NCBI RefSeq assembly: GCF_023824195.1
Contig: NZ_CP085442.1
Location: 3,882,001-3,946,000, forward strand
Direction of reading: 5' to 3'
Length of the DNA stretch: 64,000 nt
From: Priestia megaterium
Lineage (GTDB): Bacteria; Bacillota; Bacilli; Bacillales; Bacillaceae_H
Position numbers and translations under genes: made by a program. Below, one piece after another: positions 1-7,998 of this stretch; the first letter of the stretch is position 1; each line of letters opens with the position of its first letter. The notes beneath the pieces are model-generated. The model had not been told where the DNA came from and did not search any database. It saw only the letters and a program-made list of their open reading frames with translations.

Positions 1-197
1 GGATCAAGGGCCATATGATCTTGATGAAGCACATCTGAAAAGCCATATTTTGAAATTAGCAGAATCAGCGTGCTACCGACAGCAACTAAAAAATGAGTTC
101 GAAAGCCCGCTTCTTTTGCTCTAAATTCTCTTTCTAATCCAACCAAAGCTCCTAACAGACCTGATAGGGCTAGACGACTAATAAAAGCTGCGGTCAT
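1..197 (-). CDS. MgtC/SapB family membrane protein (partial, N-terminus only)
   Basis: Only the first 65 or so codons are present; the gene continues beyond the left edge. The start is the ATG at 197, preceded by GGAGGGAGGA. The visible protein carries the MgtC family hallmark GLEREFRAKEAGFRTH at about residues 20-35, then a hydrophobic helix (LVAVGSTLILL). MgtC/SapB proteins are inner-membrane proteins linked to Mg2+ limitation and, in pathogens, to F-type ATP synthase control; in Bacillus the role is poorly known. Family assignment is firm from the signature; function here is inference. Confidence 0.85.
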   Translation of the reverse strand, partial: MTAAFISRLALSGLLGALVGLEREFRAKEAGFRTHFLVAVGSTLILLISKYGFSDVLHQDHMALD

Positions 198-309
198 TTT
201 TCCTCCCTCCTTTCTCTTCATCTTCATTTTTTCATAAATGCACCTATTAACTATTTCTATTTTTGTTATAATTTACTATAACTAATTTTTGAAGTGGAGG
301 CTAATCAAA

Positions 310-1119
310 GTGGATAAAGTTATCGATTATTACAGCAGGTTTGATGAGTGGGGGAGATTAGAACGCGAGCCTATTGAGTTTCAAGTAAACTGGCATTTTA
401 TAAAAAAACACCTTCCTCCTAGCGGACATATTTTAGATAACGGTGCCGGACCGGGAAGATATGCCTTAAAACTAGCAGAAAACGGCTACGAATTAACTCT
501 AACTGATTTGACGCCTCATTTAGTTGAAACAGCTAAAGAAAAGGCTTTAGAACGGCAAGTATACAATGCATTTCGTGATTTTCACGTGGCAGATGCTCGG
601 AACCTTCAATGTTGCCTGGATGAACAATTTCATGCGGCACTGATGCTTGGACCAATGTATCATTTGCAGAAGAAACAAGATCGCATTCAAGCTGTCCGAG
701 AGCTGTATCGAGTCACAAAGCCAGGCGGAACTGTCTTTATTTCGTTTATGCCTCGTGTTCAGCACGTCATTTCTTCTTTAACGTCCCCGGAGCGTTTAAA
801 ACCAAACAACACGGCAAAAGCGCTTCATGATTTCTATGAATCTGGCTGTTTTGATCATGCCGAAGAAGGACGGTTTACTCACGCTTATTACACTAAAATT
901 GAAGATGTTATTCCTTTTTTAAAGGAGCATGGCTTTCAATGCGTCGAGCTAATTGCCTCCAACGTCGCTTCATCCGTTAACTCAGAGGAATGGACGTACT
1001 GGCAGAAAACGTCTCCTGAAGAAATGAACAGCATCGTTCAGCTGCTTATTAAGCACGCATCGAGTCCTCATCACCTTGGACTGTCTTCTCATTTACTTTA
1101 TATCGGGCGAAAAAATTAA
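310..1119 (+). CDS. class I SAM-dependent methyltransferase
   Basis: A 269-aa protein with the Rossmann-fold methyltransferase signature LDNGAGPGRYALKLAENGY (motif I) at roughly residues 44-62, then TLTDLTP (motif II, ribose-binding acidic residue) and LMLGPMYHL (motif IV). It should bind S-adenosylmethionine; the substrate cannot be told. An in-frame TTG exists at 289, but GGAGG at 296-300 lies inside that extension and is 9 nt from the GTG at 310, so GTG 310 is chosen. Its stop codon lies at the base of the inverted repeat that precedes the next gene. Confidence 0.85.
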   Translation: MDKVIDYYSRFDEWGRLEREPIEFQVNWHFIKKHLPPSGHILDNGAGPGRYALKLAENGYELTLTDLTPHLVETAKEKALERQVYNAFRDFHVADARNLQCCLDEQFHAALMLGPMYHLQKKQDRIQAVRELYRVTKPGGTVFISFMPRVQHVISSLTSPERLKPNNTAKALHDFYESGCFDHAEEGRFTHAYYTKIEDVIPFLKEHGFQCVELIASNVASSVNSEEWTYWQKTSPEEMNSIVQLLIKHASSPHHLGLSSHLLYIGRKN

Positions 1120-1162
1120 TAATCACCTCTACCTATCATAGGATAGATAGAGGTGATTATTA
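1117..1162 (+). promoter_or_regulatory. 21-bp inverted repeat that masks the SD of the next gene
   Basis: Arms 1117-1137 and 1142-1162 pair over 21 positions with one C-A mismatch and a 4-nt ATAG loop. The left arm contains the upstream stop codon; the right arm contains GAGGTGAT, the ribosome binding site for the ATG at 1163. There is no U-tract after the stem, so it is not an ordinary intrinsic terminator. As RNA the hairpin would bury the SD. Confidence 0.75.
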
Positions 1163-1882
1163 ATGAACCGTTTATTCAAATGGAGTACGAGCATTTTGCT
1201 ATGTTTGATGTACTGCTTTGTGATTCCCCTTCCCTCTTATGCAAGCGGTGACTCTTACTCTTCCTATGCAGAACTGCAGCAGCACGAGATTCTCCATCAA
1301 GACTACGATATTCGCTACGAACAGCGCTTTAGCTATTTATCCATTATGGCCATTCACGGCGGAGGAATTGAACCAGGTACATCAGAAGTTGCCAAAGAAC
1401 TCGCCGATCGCTTTTCCGCTTCTTATTATTTATTCGAAGGCATCAAATCAAGCAACAACGGAGTTCTGCACATAACCTCAGAAAACTTTGACGAACCCAC
1501 TGCTAGAGGAATGGCTCAGCAAAGCATGTCCGTTTTGACGATTCACGGCTATAGCGGCAGCCAGCCTATCGTATATGTAGGCGGAAAAAATCAGCTTTAT
1601 AAAGAGCTGGTGAAGCAAGCGCTGCGCAAAAACGGCTTTACAGTCCGTGACGCTCTTTCTGACATAGCTGGAACAAGCGAACAAAATATTGTAAATGATA
1701 ATCTGCTAAAATCCGGAGTGCAGCTTGAACTTACAGCCGAACTAAGAAAATCTTTTTTTATAAACCACGACTGGTCGAGAAACAACCGCATGAATGTAAC
1801 GCCGCTTTTTCATACATTCGTATCTTCCTTACAAGAAGCCTCTTCTTCCTATCAAACTTTTCTTTACCTACAGATTCACTAA
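1163..1882 (+). CDS. secreted poly-gamma-glutamate hydrolase family protein (YjqB/PghP type)
   Basis: A 239-aa protein with a signal peptide (Lys/Arg n-region, hydrophobic core, cleavage near SYAS, residue 27). The mature part carries the family signature AIHGGGIEPGTSEVAKELA (zinc-ligand His and Glu), and LTIHGYSG further on. This family (formerly DUF867, similar to phage PghP and B. subtilis YjqB) hydrolyses gamma-linked polyglutamate, consistent with export. It follows the methyltransferase by 43 nt, a gap filled by the inverted repeat that holds its SD. Downstream is a terminator shared with the opposite strand. Confidence 0.85.
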   Translation: MNRLFKWSTSILLCLMYCFVIPLPSYASGDSYSSYAELQQHEILHQDYDIRYEQRFSYLSIMAIHGGGIEPGTSEVAKELADRFSASYYLFEGIKSSNNGVLHITSENFDEPTARGMAQQSMSVLTIHGYSGSQPIVYVGGKNQLYKELVKQALRKNGFTVRDALSDIAGTSEQNIVNDNLLKSGVQLELTAELRKSFFINHDWSRNNRMNVTPLFHTFVSSLQEASSSYQTFLYLQIH

Positions 1883-1907
1883 TTTTCACAAGCTTTCGAT
1901 TTTCAGA

Positions 1908-1948
1908 CAAAAAAACCAGCGCAGTCTGTGTAATCAAACGCGCTGGTT
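1908..1948 (-). terminator. intrinsic terminator
   Basis: Stem AACCAGCGC (1914-1922) with GCGCTGGTT (1940-1948). On the minus strand it is followed by a run of seven U. The stop codon of the 1934 gene falls in the loop. It could also act weakly for the convergent plus-strand gene. Confidence 0.8.
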
Positions 1949-2443
1949 CTTATCTATTTCTCTTGCTAAAATAGACCGTTTAAAGCCTTTTTGTTTAAAG
2001 AACTCTTTAATTTCACTTGGACTTTGATAAGAAAGACGGACTCGATAGTAGTTGATATACTCAATCCAAACAAACGCATAAAGGCCAAGAAAAAACGCTA
2101 ACCCTTTTAATCCATAGCGTATGCAGTGATAGATAAATACACCTAGACCGATCGCGAGAAGGATTTTATTTACTTTCTTAAAAAATAGAAACAGCTGAAT
2201 GTAGCTGGAAGGCAAATGAGAATCTTTTTTTTGGCTCAGCCGCTTCCATTTCCAAAACCAGTACAGGCTTCCTTGAAGCAGTATAAACTCAAGAAAGATA
2301 AAGACATACAGAGTAGAGAAGATTGTTAAATAAAAAGCAAGATGCGGAAACGCTTTTATATACCATATCCACAGTACGGCGAACAGTAAAGCTGACGTCA
2401 GCTCTCCCGTCCACAAACCGAATAGCTTTTTTTTGACTTTCAT
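1934..2443 (-). CDS. hypothetical four-helix membrane protein
   Basis: A 169-aa protein I do not recognise. It has about four hydrophobic segments (near residues 13-32, 36-58, 92-108 and 112-130) and a basic C-terminal tail with a possible soluble helix. The start ATG has a good SD (GGTGGAGG, about 7 nt upstream). It lies 21 nt downstream of the MocR regulator on the same strand, so the two are probably co-transcribed. Confidence 0.7.
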   Translation of the reverse strand: MKVKKKLFGLWTGELTSALLFAVLWIWYIKAFPHLAFYLTIFSTLYVFIFLEFILLQGSLYWFWKWKRLSQKKDSHLPSSYIQLFLFFKKVNKILLAIGLGVFIYHCIRYGLKGLAFFLGLYAFVWIEYINYYRVRLSYQSPSEIKEFFKQKGFKRSILAREIDKNQRV

Positions 2444-2464
2444 ACAGATACCTCCACCCTATTC

Positions 2465-3868
2465 TTAGTGGACGAACCAAGCTTTAAACAGCGAGTCTAC
2501 GCCCGTTTTTATCTCTTCGTCAGACAGTCCCGCAAATCCAAGCAATACATAAGGCGTCTTGTTTTCATCGGTACTATGATAATAAATCGACGTTGGATAA
2601 ACCGTTACCTCTTGCTTGGCAGCTGCTTCAATTAGTTTCTGTTCACTCATGCCGTTTTTTACCTTCAGAAGAATATGCAAGCCAGAATGTTCTCCAATAA
2701 CATCTACACGTTCTCCCATAATAGTAGTCAAGCAATCTAGCAGCAGCGCTTGTTTTTTGCGGTATGTTGTTCTCATTTTATTCAAGTGACGCTCCCAGTG
2801 TCCTTCTTTCATAAACAGAAAAAGCGTATACTGATGAAGTCTTGAAACAGGCTGTTTAAAAAGTCCACAGTGCTTCACATAGCTTGCAAGAAGCCGATTT
2901 GGCAGCACGGCATAACTTATTCGAAGAGAAGGCATCAGCGATTTTGAAAACGTACCTGTATAAATAACGCGATCGTCCCGGTCAAGTCCTTGAAGTGCCG
3001 GAATGGGTTTTCCTTTATAGCGAAATTCTCCGTCATAATCATCTTCTATAATATAGCCGTTCGTTTCCTTCGCCCATTCTAATAATTCAAGCCTTCTTGC
3101 AATCGGCATGACCATACCAATAGGAAATTGATGAGACGGGGTAATATACACCGCATCCGCTCCGCTTTCTTTCAGTTCCTTCACTTTCAAGCCAGAATCA
3201 TCAAGAGAAATAGGGACAACCGACATACCTTGTTTTTGAAAAACGTGCCTCGTTCGGTGAAAGCCTGGGTTTTCGAACCCAATTATTTTTTCTTTCCCCA
3301 GAATGACAGAAAGCAGCCACATGAGATACTGCGTACCTGCCCCTATCAGAATCTGCTCTGGTGTACAGCGCACTCCTCTTGAATGGTAAAGGTACGCTGC
3401 AATTTCTTGGCGAAGAAGCAGTTCTCCCTGCGGATGTCCGCTATAAAAAAGCTGGCTTTCCTCATGATAAATAGCTTGCACCGTTAGCTTTTTCCACGTG
3501 TTATACGGAAATTTTTCTACATCTATCTTTCCATGGCTAAAATCAATGGCAGCCGTTTTCCGTTCTTCTTGCGGCAAAGAGAAATAGGCGGGAGGCTGTT
3601 CTTGAAGCACTACTTCATTTTTTATCTCTTTTACAAACGCTCCTTTTCTAGCTAGTACCTCGATATAGCCCTCTGCTTCTAACTGTATATAAGCTGCTTC
3701 AATTGTATTTTGGCTAATGCTTAAATGAAGAGCCAGCTTTCGTTTAGAAGGCAGTTTTTCATGAGGCGGAATGGTACCTTTTTGAATTTGTTTCTTTATG
3801 TAGATATAAAGCTGCATGTATAAGGGATCTGCTTTTCTTTTATCAAGCAAAGGCATTAACTCTAACAT
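2465..3868 (-). CDS. MocR/PdxR-type transcriptional regulator (GntR HTH + aminotransferase domain)
   Basis: A 467-aa protein. Residues 10-75 form a GntR-type winged helix (KLPSKRKLALHLSISQNTIE); residues 110-467 are a fold-type I aminotransferase domain with IEDDYDGEFRY and the PLP-lysine motif GTFSKSLMPSLR. MocR proteins use PLP, or PLP plus an amino compound such as GABA, as effector and usually activate a divergent gene while repressing themselves. The divergent neighbour is the acetyltransferase at 3981, with a 112-bp shared intergenic region. ATG start with AAAGGAAAG upstream. Effector unknown. Confidence 0.92.
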   Translation of the reverse strand: MLELMPLLDKRKADPLYMQLYIYIKKQIQKGTIPPHEKLPSKRKLALHLSISQNTIEAAYIQLEAEGYIEVLARKGAFVKEIKNEVVLQEQPPAYFSLPQEERKTAAIDFSHGKIDVEKFPYNTWKKLTVQAIYHEESQLFYSGHPQGELLLRQEIAAYLYHSRGVRCTPEQILIGAGTQYLMWLLSVILGKEKIIGFENPGFHRTRHVFQKQGMSVVPISLDDSGLKVKELKESGADAVYITPSHQFPIGMVMPIARRLELLEWAKETNGYIIEDDYDGEFRYKGKPIPALQGLDRDDRVIYTGTFSKSLMPSLRISYAVLPNRLLASYVKHCGLFKQPVSRLHQYTLFLFMKEGHWERHLNKMRTTYRKKQALLLDCLTTIMGERVDVIGEHSGLHILLKVKNGMSEQKLIEAAAKQEVTVYPTSIYYHSTDENKTPYVLLGFAGLSDEEIKTGVDSLFKAWFVH

Positions 3869-3980
3869 GGTGTTCTTTCCTTTCTAACTGATACTATCAA
3901 ATTTACTATTTCTGACACTTACTTTCAGTTCAGTTTCTTCCTATACTGGACTATATCTTATAACTTAAGGAGATGACACA

Positions 3981-4379
3981 ATGACCATCACTTATAAAAC
4001 CAACGTCGCAATCCGTGCCCAACAAGCCGCTGAAGTGTTTGTACATTCAGGTATTAAACGTCCTGCACAAGATCTTAATCGTATTCAAAGAATGCTTGAT
4101 CACGCTTCTCTTACCATTACCGCTTGGAGCGACAGCGAACTCATTGGCATAGCCAGAGCGTTAACAGATTTTAGCTACTGCTGCTATTTATCAGATTTAG
4201 CGGTCGTAAAAGACTATCAAAACCAAGGAATTGGTACACAGCTCATCAAGCATGTTCAATCAGAAATCGGCGAAGAAACCGCGCTGATTTTACTTTCCGC
4301 TCCTTCTGCTATGAACTACTATCCAAAAGTCGGCTTTCATCAAATTGATAACGGATTTAAAATTGACAGAATTCGATAG
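3981..4379 (+). CDS. GNAT family N-acetyltransferase
   Basis: A 132-aa single-domain GNAT protein. Motif A is visible as YLSDLAVVKDYQNQGIGTQL (acetyl-CoA pyrophosphate loop Q/R-x-x-G-x-G/A), with a C-terminal YYPKVGF typical of this fold. AAGGAGATG lies about 7 nt before the ATG. It is divergent from the MocR-type regulator, which probably controls it; an aminotransferase-like regulator next to an acetyltransferase suggests an amine or amino-sugar substrate, but nothing in the sequence identifies it. Confidence 0.88.
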   Translation: MTITYKTNVAIRAQQAAEVFVHSGIKRPAQDLNRIQRMLDHASLTITAWSDSELIGIARALTDFSYCCYLSDLAVVKDYQNQGIGTQLIKHVQSEIGEETALILLSAPSAMNYYPKVGFHQIDNGFKIDRIR

Positions 4380-4411
4380 AAGCGAAGAAATGAGCTTCTC
4401 CTTTCTTTTTA
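4378..4411 (+). terminator. weak intrinsic terminator
   Basis: Six-bp stem AGAAGC/GCTTCT (4378-4383, 4394-4399) with a 10-nt loop, followed by CCTTTCTTTTT. The stem is short, so the call is tentative. Confidence 0.4.
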
Positions 4412-4535
4412 TCCAATAACTCATGAGTTCTCCTTTATAATTAAATAGTACAGAATAAATAGAATATTTTCTACATTATTTATACGTACCAATGATCCCT
4501 TAAAATAAACTAAGCCTTCGCGTATAAACTGATGA

Positions 4536-4567
4536 TAAAAAAAGACCTCTTTCCAAGAAAGAGGTCT
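4536..4567 (-). terminator. intrinsic terminator of the permease gene
   Basis: Perfect 10-bp stem AGACCTCTTT/AAAGAGGTCT (4543-4552, 4558-4567), 5-nt loop, followed on the minus strand by seven U. It begins 7 nt after the permease stop codon. Confidence 0.88.
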
Positions 4568-4573
4568 CTTCAT

Positions 4574-5977
4574 TTATTTCACTAGCTTTTGCTCAGCTGC
4601 AGCTGAACCTTGACTTCGTTTGTGGAATCCTTTTGCATAGTACGCGATAATAAGACCGATAAACCATAATGGTCCGATGACAACTGCAATTCTAGTATCT
4701 GGATTATATGCCATGAGAACCACCACCAGCGCTAGAAACGCAAGTGACACATAAGATGTTAACGGAAATAAAGGCATTTTATATTTCAGCTTTGCCTCTT
4801 CGCCTTTTTTTAACTTTTTGCGATACTTAATTTGAGAAAGCAAAATAATTCCCCATGTCCAAATCGCACCGAATGTTGCAATGCTTGTTACCCACGTAAA
4901 TACTTTTGCAGGCACAATGTAGTTTAACGCTACTCCCACTAATAAAGCACCCGCTGATGCTAAAACAGCTTTTCCCGGTACGCCGCCTTTTGTAAGCTGG
5001 CCGTATCCTTTTGGCGCTTCTCCGTGCTCTGCTAAGTTAAACAGCATACGGCCTGTACTAAAAATACCGCTGTTACAAGAAGAAAGAGCTGCTGTTAGCA
5101 CGACAAAGTTAATGATACCAGCCGCCGCTGGAATGCCGATTTTTTCAAATGTTAATACAAACGGGCTTCCCTGTGAACCAATTTCTTGCCACGGATAAAT
5201 CGACATAATGACAAATAATGCACCAACGTAGAAAATAAGAATACGCCAAAAGACAGAATCAATTGCTCTTGCTAGAGATTTTTCCGGATTTTTCACTTCT
5301 CCCGCGGTAACGCCGATCATTTCAATTCCTAAATACGCAAACATGACCATTTGAAGGGACAGCAAAATACCTTTGAATCCGTTCGGGAACAGTCCGCCGT
5401 TGTCCCACAAGTTTTTAATACCAGTCGCAACGCCGCCGTTGCCGATTCCAAACACAATCATTAATAATCCAACGGCAATCATTAACACAATCGCTAAAAT
5501 TTTAATAAGTGCAAACCAAAATTCCAGTTCACCATATGCCTTAACAGCTAAGAAGTTAACCGTTGTCATGATAACAAGCGCCGATAACGCCCAAATCCAG
5601 TTTGGTACATCCGGATACCAATACCCCATATAAATACCAACGGCTGTAATTTCAGCCATACATGTTACAACCCATAAAAACCAGTAGTTCCAACCTGTTA
5701 AATAACCAGCAAGCGGCCCTAAATAGTCGCGCGCGTACTTACTGAATGAACCTGCAACAGGTTTTTGAATCGCCATTTCTCCAAGTGCTCTCATAATAAA
5801 AAACATAATCATTCCGCTAAATCCGTACGCCAATAATATTCCTGGCCCTGCTAATTTAATAGCAGATGCAGATCCAAGAAACAGCCCTACCCCTATGGCT
5901 GCTCCTAAGGACATCAGCGTCACATGTCTTTCTTCTAACCCGCGTTTCAATTCTTTCCCCTGAGTTTTCCCCTGCAT
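4574..5977 (-). CDS. amino acid permease, APC superfamily (AapA/D-serine-alanine-glycine type)
   Basis: A 467-aa integral membrane protein with 12 predicted helices. The N-terminus holds the amino acid transporter signature RHVTLMSLGAAIGVGLFLGS; GEMAIQKPVAGSFSKYARDY and ALSSCNSGIFSTGRML follow. The sequence is closest, from memory, to B. subtilis AapA and the YtnA/AlaP group, which import D-Ala, D-Ser, Gly or Pro with protons. An upstream in-frame ATG at 6043 adds 22 codons, but AGGGGAGACG lies directly before the ATG at 5977, which is chosen. It is a single-gene unit with its own terminator. Substrate is inferred only to the family. Confidence 0.88.
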   Translation of the reverse strand: MQGKTQGKELKRGLEERHVTLMSLGAAIGVGLFLGSASAIKLAGPGILLAYGFSGMIMFFIMRALGEMAIQKPVAGSFSKYARDYLGPLAGYLTGWNYWFLWVVTCMAEITAVGIYMGYWYPDVPNWIWALSALVIMTTVNFLAVKAYGELEFWFALIKILAIVLMIAVGLLMIVFGIGNGGVATGIKNLWDNGGLFPNGFKGILLSLQMVMFAYLGIEMIGVTAGEVKNPEKSLARAIDSVFWRILIFYVGALFVIMSIYPWQEIGSQGSPFVLTFEKIGIPAAAGIINFVVLTAALSSCNSGIFSTGRMLFNLAEHGEAPKGYGQLTKGGVPGKAVLASAGALLVGVALNYIVPAKVFTWVTSIATFGAIWTWGIILLSQIKYRKKLKKGEEAKLKYKMPLFPLTSYVSLAFLALVVVLMAYNPDTRIAVVIGPLWFIGLIIAYYAKGFHKRSQGSAAAEQKLVK

Positions 5978-6292
5978 AAACGTCTCCCCTTTTTCCAATC
6001 TGTCAAAACGAGATGAACACAGCCTTTTTGTTAGCGCTTTCATATGAGTTTGTGCTAAAAGACAGCTAGGCTGTATATTTGTATTCTATCACCTTTCTCT
6101 CACTTTTCTTTTGTCGAAAAACAAAAAAATTATCTTATCATTTTGTTTAAATGTACAATTAGACGTAGACACTGCTATTTTAATATGTATTTATTATTGC
6201 ACCTAAGTAATAGTATTTTAAAAAAATAGAAAAACGCCGACTCAACTCCGTCAGCGCATCGTTCATTTTATGCTTTTTATAAAAACTAGCAT
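5978..6292. other. intergenic region, 315 bp
   Basis: AT-rich spacer between the permease start and the DUF1540 gene. It must hold the permease promoter, but I could not pick a convincing -35/-10 pair. Its left-hand end as read from the DUF1540 gene holds that gene's terminator (6222-6256). Nothing else seen. Confidence 0.5.
6222..6256 (-). terminator. intrinsic terminator of the DUF1540 gene
   Basis: Minus-strand stem CGCTGAC/GTCGGCG (one G-U pair; 6250-6256 with 6235-6241), followed by a U-rich tail (TTTTTCTATTTTTTT). Confidence 0.75.
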
Positions 6293-6451
6293 TTATCTCG
6301 CGGGTTCAAAAGTTTTACAGCCAGGTTCTTCCGTTTCAGAAACATGGTGACTACTTTCAGGACTCACAACGTAAATGGACTCTGCACTGCATTTATTTCC
6401 AGATTTCCAATACATGCACTCATTCACTTCACATAATACACCTTGGGCCAC
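6293..6451 (-). CDS. DUF1540 domain small protein (52 aa)
   Basis: A short cysteine-containing protein starting at GTG 6451 behind an excellent SD (AAAGGAGGGAT, 4-5 nt gap). The pattern VLCEVNECMYWKSGNKCSAE, followed by IYVVSPES and a late Cys (GCKTF), matches DUF1540, whose four conserved cysteines and C-x-Y-W-x-x-G-x-x-C core suggest a small metal-binding or disulfide unit. Function in spore formers is not established. Monocistronic with its own terminator. Confidence 0.8.
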   Translation of the reverse strand: MAQGVLCEVNECMYWKSGNKCSAESIYVVSPESSHHVSETEEPGCKTFEPAR

Positions 6452-6520
6452 TGTTATCCCTCCTTTGCTTGTCTTATCTATTTACTACCCGAAATATAAC
6501 GATTCTAACATTTTCACGCA

Positions 6521-6552
6521 AAAAAACCGCTTGTTTATCAAGCGGATCTTTT
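6521..6552 (-). terminator. bidirectional intrinsic terminator
   Basis: Perfect stem CCGCTTG/CAAGCGG (6527-6533, 6539-6545), 5-nt loop. Minus-strand reading ends in six U after the stem; it lies just beyond the stop of the S-box gene. Confidence 0.85.
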
Positions 6553-6890
6553 TATTGCGTGTGTTCAACATACTGTTTTTTAGCTAAATATAACTCACGG
6601 CTCAGCGTGATCCGCCGTTCTCTCAAGTGCCTTAATTTAGCCTGAAATTGTTCGTTAGTTGGCTCTTCTTGAATCAAGCGATACGTAAAAGAAATATCTT
6701 CATTTAACTGTTTAAAATCTTCCCATATCTCTTGAACTAGGGCGGATTGTTTTTCTTCAAATGAACGATTTTGCTGCGTTTTTAGCGCGGCTAAGATTTC
6801 CTGCTGCCACGTTTCGTCTTTTATTTCTTTTGCTAATAAGTATAGATCTAAATAATCATCAATGCATAAAGCCGTTTGTATATTGTTCAA
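6552..6890 (-). CDS. orphan helical protein controlled by a SAM riboswitch
   Basis: A 112-aa acidic, Glu/Gln/Leu-rich protein predicted all-helical, with no signal peptide, membrane segment or motif that I recognise. After the initiator it contains no methionine and one cysteine. The start is chosen as TTG 6890 because AAGGTGAT (6894-6901) is well placed for it; in-frame GTG 6899 and ATG 6896 sit inside that SD. The gene lies directly downstream of a complete S-box leader and a strong promoter. S-box genes normally serve methionine, cysteine or SAM synthesis and transport; this one resembles none of them. Confidence 0.75.
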   Translation of the reverse strand: MNNIQTALCIDDYLDLYLLAKEIKDETWQQEILAALKTQQNRSFEEKQSALVQEIWEDFKQLNEDISFTYRLIQEEPTNEQFQAKLRHLRERRITLSRELYLAKKQYVEHTQ

Positions 6891-6898
6891 TGTCATCA

Positions 6899-7059
6899 CC
6901 TTTTCTATACGAAATGTTTCTTCCTAAGAAGAGGGTTTCATCATAGAAAAAGATTCCTCTCCTTATCTGTCAGAGCTAGGCTATGCTGGAATTAGCACCA
7001 TTCAATAATTGTGGTTGCTGAGGCTTCAAAGGGCCAGTCCCTCCACCTCTCTAGATAAG
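6899..7059 (-). promoter_or_regulatory. SAM-I (S-box) riboswitch with a predicted translational expression platform
   Basis: Minus-strand RNA contains the S-box core: P1 5' strand CTTATCT (7053-7059), AGAGAGGTGGAGGGACTGG, GCCTCAGCAACC, GGTGCTAATTCCAGC and P1 3' strand AGATAAG (6962-6968). Downstream no U-tailed terminator is seen. Instead two exclusive helices can form: AAGGAGAGG (6956-6964) with CCTCTTCTT (6926-6934), which competes with P1; and CTTTTTCTAT (6943-6952) with ATAGAAAAGG (6899-6908), which masks the SD. SAM binding should stabilise P1 and the SD-masking helix, turning translation off. Aptamer identity is near certain; the switching model is inference. Confidence 0.93.
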
Positions 7060-7088
7060 AATATTTCGTTTTTAAATTATTTCTGACT

Positions 7089-7117
7089 ATTCTAATATGT
7101 TTTATAGGTTATGTCAA
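7089..7117 (-). promoter_or_regulatory. sigma-A promoter of the S-box gene
   Basis: On the minus strand TTGACA (7112-7117) and TAGAAT (7089-7094) are spaced by exactly 17 bp, about 30 nt upstream of the riboswitch aptamer. Confidence 0.85.
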
Positions 7118-7182
7118 TAGCTTTTCAATAAAAAGAAAAAAGAAGTAAAATATGGTATGCTTTCATAAAGGATGGTGAGCAC

Positions 7183-7479
7183 ATGAAACGATATATGTTA
7201 TCTGCTTTTTTGGGAAGCTTGCTGCTGCTTCTCAGCATTGCCTTTTCATCTACTTTCCATATTGCAATTGTCAAAACAACCGGAAGCATTGGAGGGATTA
7301 TTTTAGCAGCGGCGGCTTTGATTATGAACGCGCTTGAAGATCCCCCCTCCTCCGATAATACAGGTGGAGGAGCCGTTGAAGTACTAGATAAAGGCGCCGT
7401 TTGGGCTACTTATTTACTTTTACTTTCATTACCAAACCTCATCGCATGTATAACATCTTATGTTTTATGGACTCGCTGA
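7183..7479 (+). CDS. small membrane protein (possibly DUF5316-like)
   Basis: A 98-aa protein with two or three hydrophobic helices (about residues 4-26, 30-48 and 73-95) separated by a Pro/Ser/Gly-rich loop. It has a start ATG preceded by AGGATGGTGAG. Order and spacing recall DUF5316 small membrane proteins, but the match is from memory and weak. It is divergent from the S-box gene. Confidence 0.6.
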   Translation: MKRYMLSAFLGSLLLLLSIAFSSTFHIAIVKTTGSIGGIILAAAALIMNALEDPPSSDNTGGGAVEVLDKGAVWATYLLLLSLPNLIACITSYVLWTR

Positions 7480-7491
7480 CATTCACCAACG

Positions 7492-7938
7492 TTACGGACG
7501 TTTTACCACCTGCAGGCTCATTGATATTTGTTTATCTACAAATCCAAGTTCACGATACACATGCTGTGCAAAATTCCCAGCATGAACGCTGAGTCTGATT
7601 TCAGGATATCCTTTGATAGACAATTCATTGATTGCTTTTTGCATTAACGGCTTGGCTAGACCTTGCCCGCGGTATTCTGTTACAACATATAACTCGTAGA
7701 TAAAGCCAATTTCTGCTTTTGAAAAAAAGTCGGCAGATGGACCGACAAGAACCCAGCCTGCGAGTTTATTTTCTTGTCTAGATACTAAATAATAACACCC
7801 TTTTTTAAGGGCATCATCAATTAGTTCATTTACGCGTTCAGTTGACGGTTGAAACTGATGCGTTGTTCCTTCAAACAGCGCATCAGCAGATTTCATCCGA
7901 ATTTCCTGTATTTCTTCTTTAGTAGCTTTTGCAATCAT
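7492..7938 (-). CDS. GNAT family N-acetyltransferase
   Basis: A 148-aa GNAT protein. Motif A reads IYELYVVTEYRGQGLAKPLM, followed by IRLSVHAGNFAQHVYRELGF, the usual beta5-alpha4 stretch. The reading frame is open to 7992, but AAGGAGAG lies 7 nt before the ATG at 7938, so the shorter form is used. It converges with the small membrane protein gene (13-nt gap). Substrate unknown. Confidence 0.88.
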   Translation of the reverse strand: MIAKATKEEIQEIRMKSADALFEGTTHQFQPSTERVNELIDDALKKGCYYLVSRQENKLAGWVLVGPSADFFSKAEIGFIYELYVVTEYRGQGLAKPLMQKAINELSIKGYPEIRLSVHAGNFAQHVYRELGFVDKQISMSLQVVKRP

Positions 7939-7998
7939 TACGGATCTCTCCTTTCGTGTTCGTTTTCTACATGCACAAATGAATTCCTGCAAAAAAAG

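Noticed and set aside
6375..6587. 70-codon plus-strand frame
   Set aside because: Antisense to the DUF1540 gene and a terminator; the minus-strand gene has a strong SD and a recognised domain.
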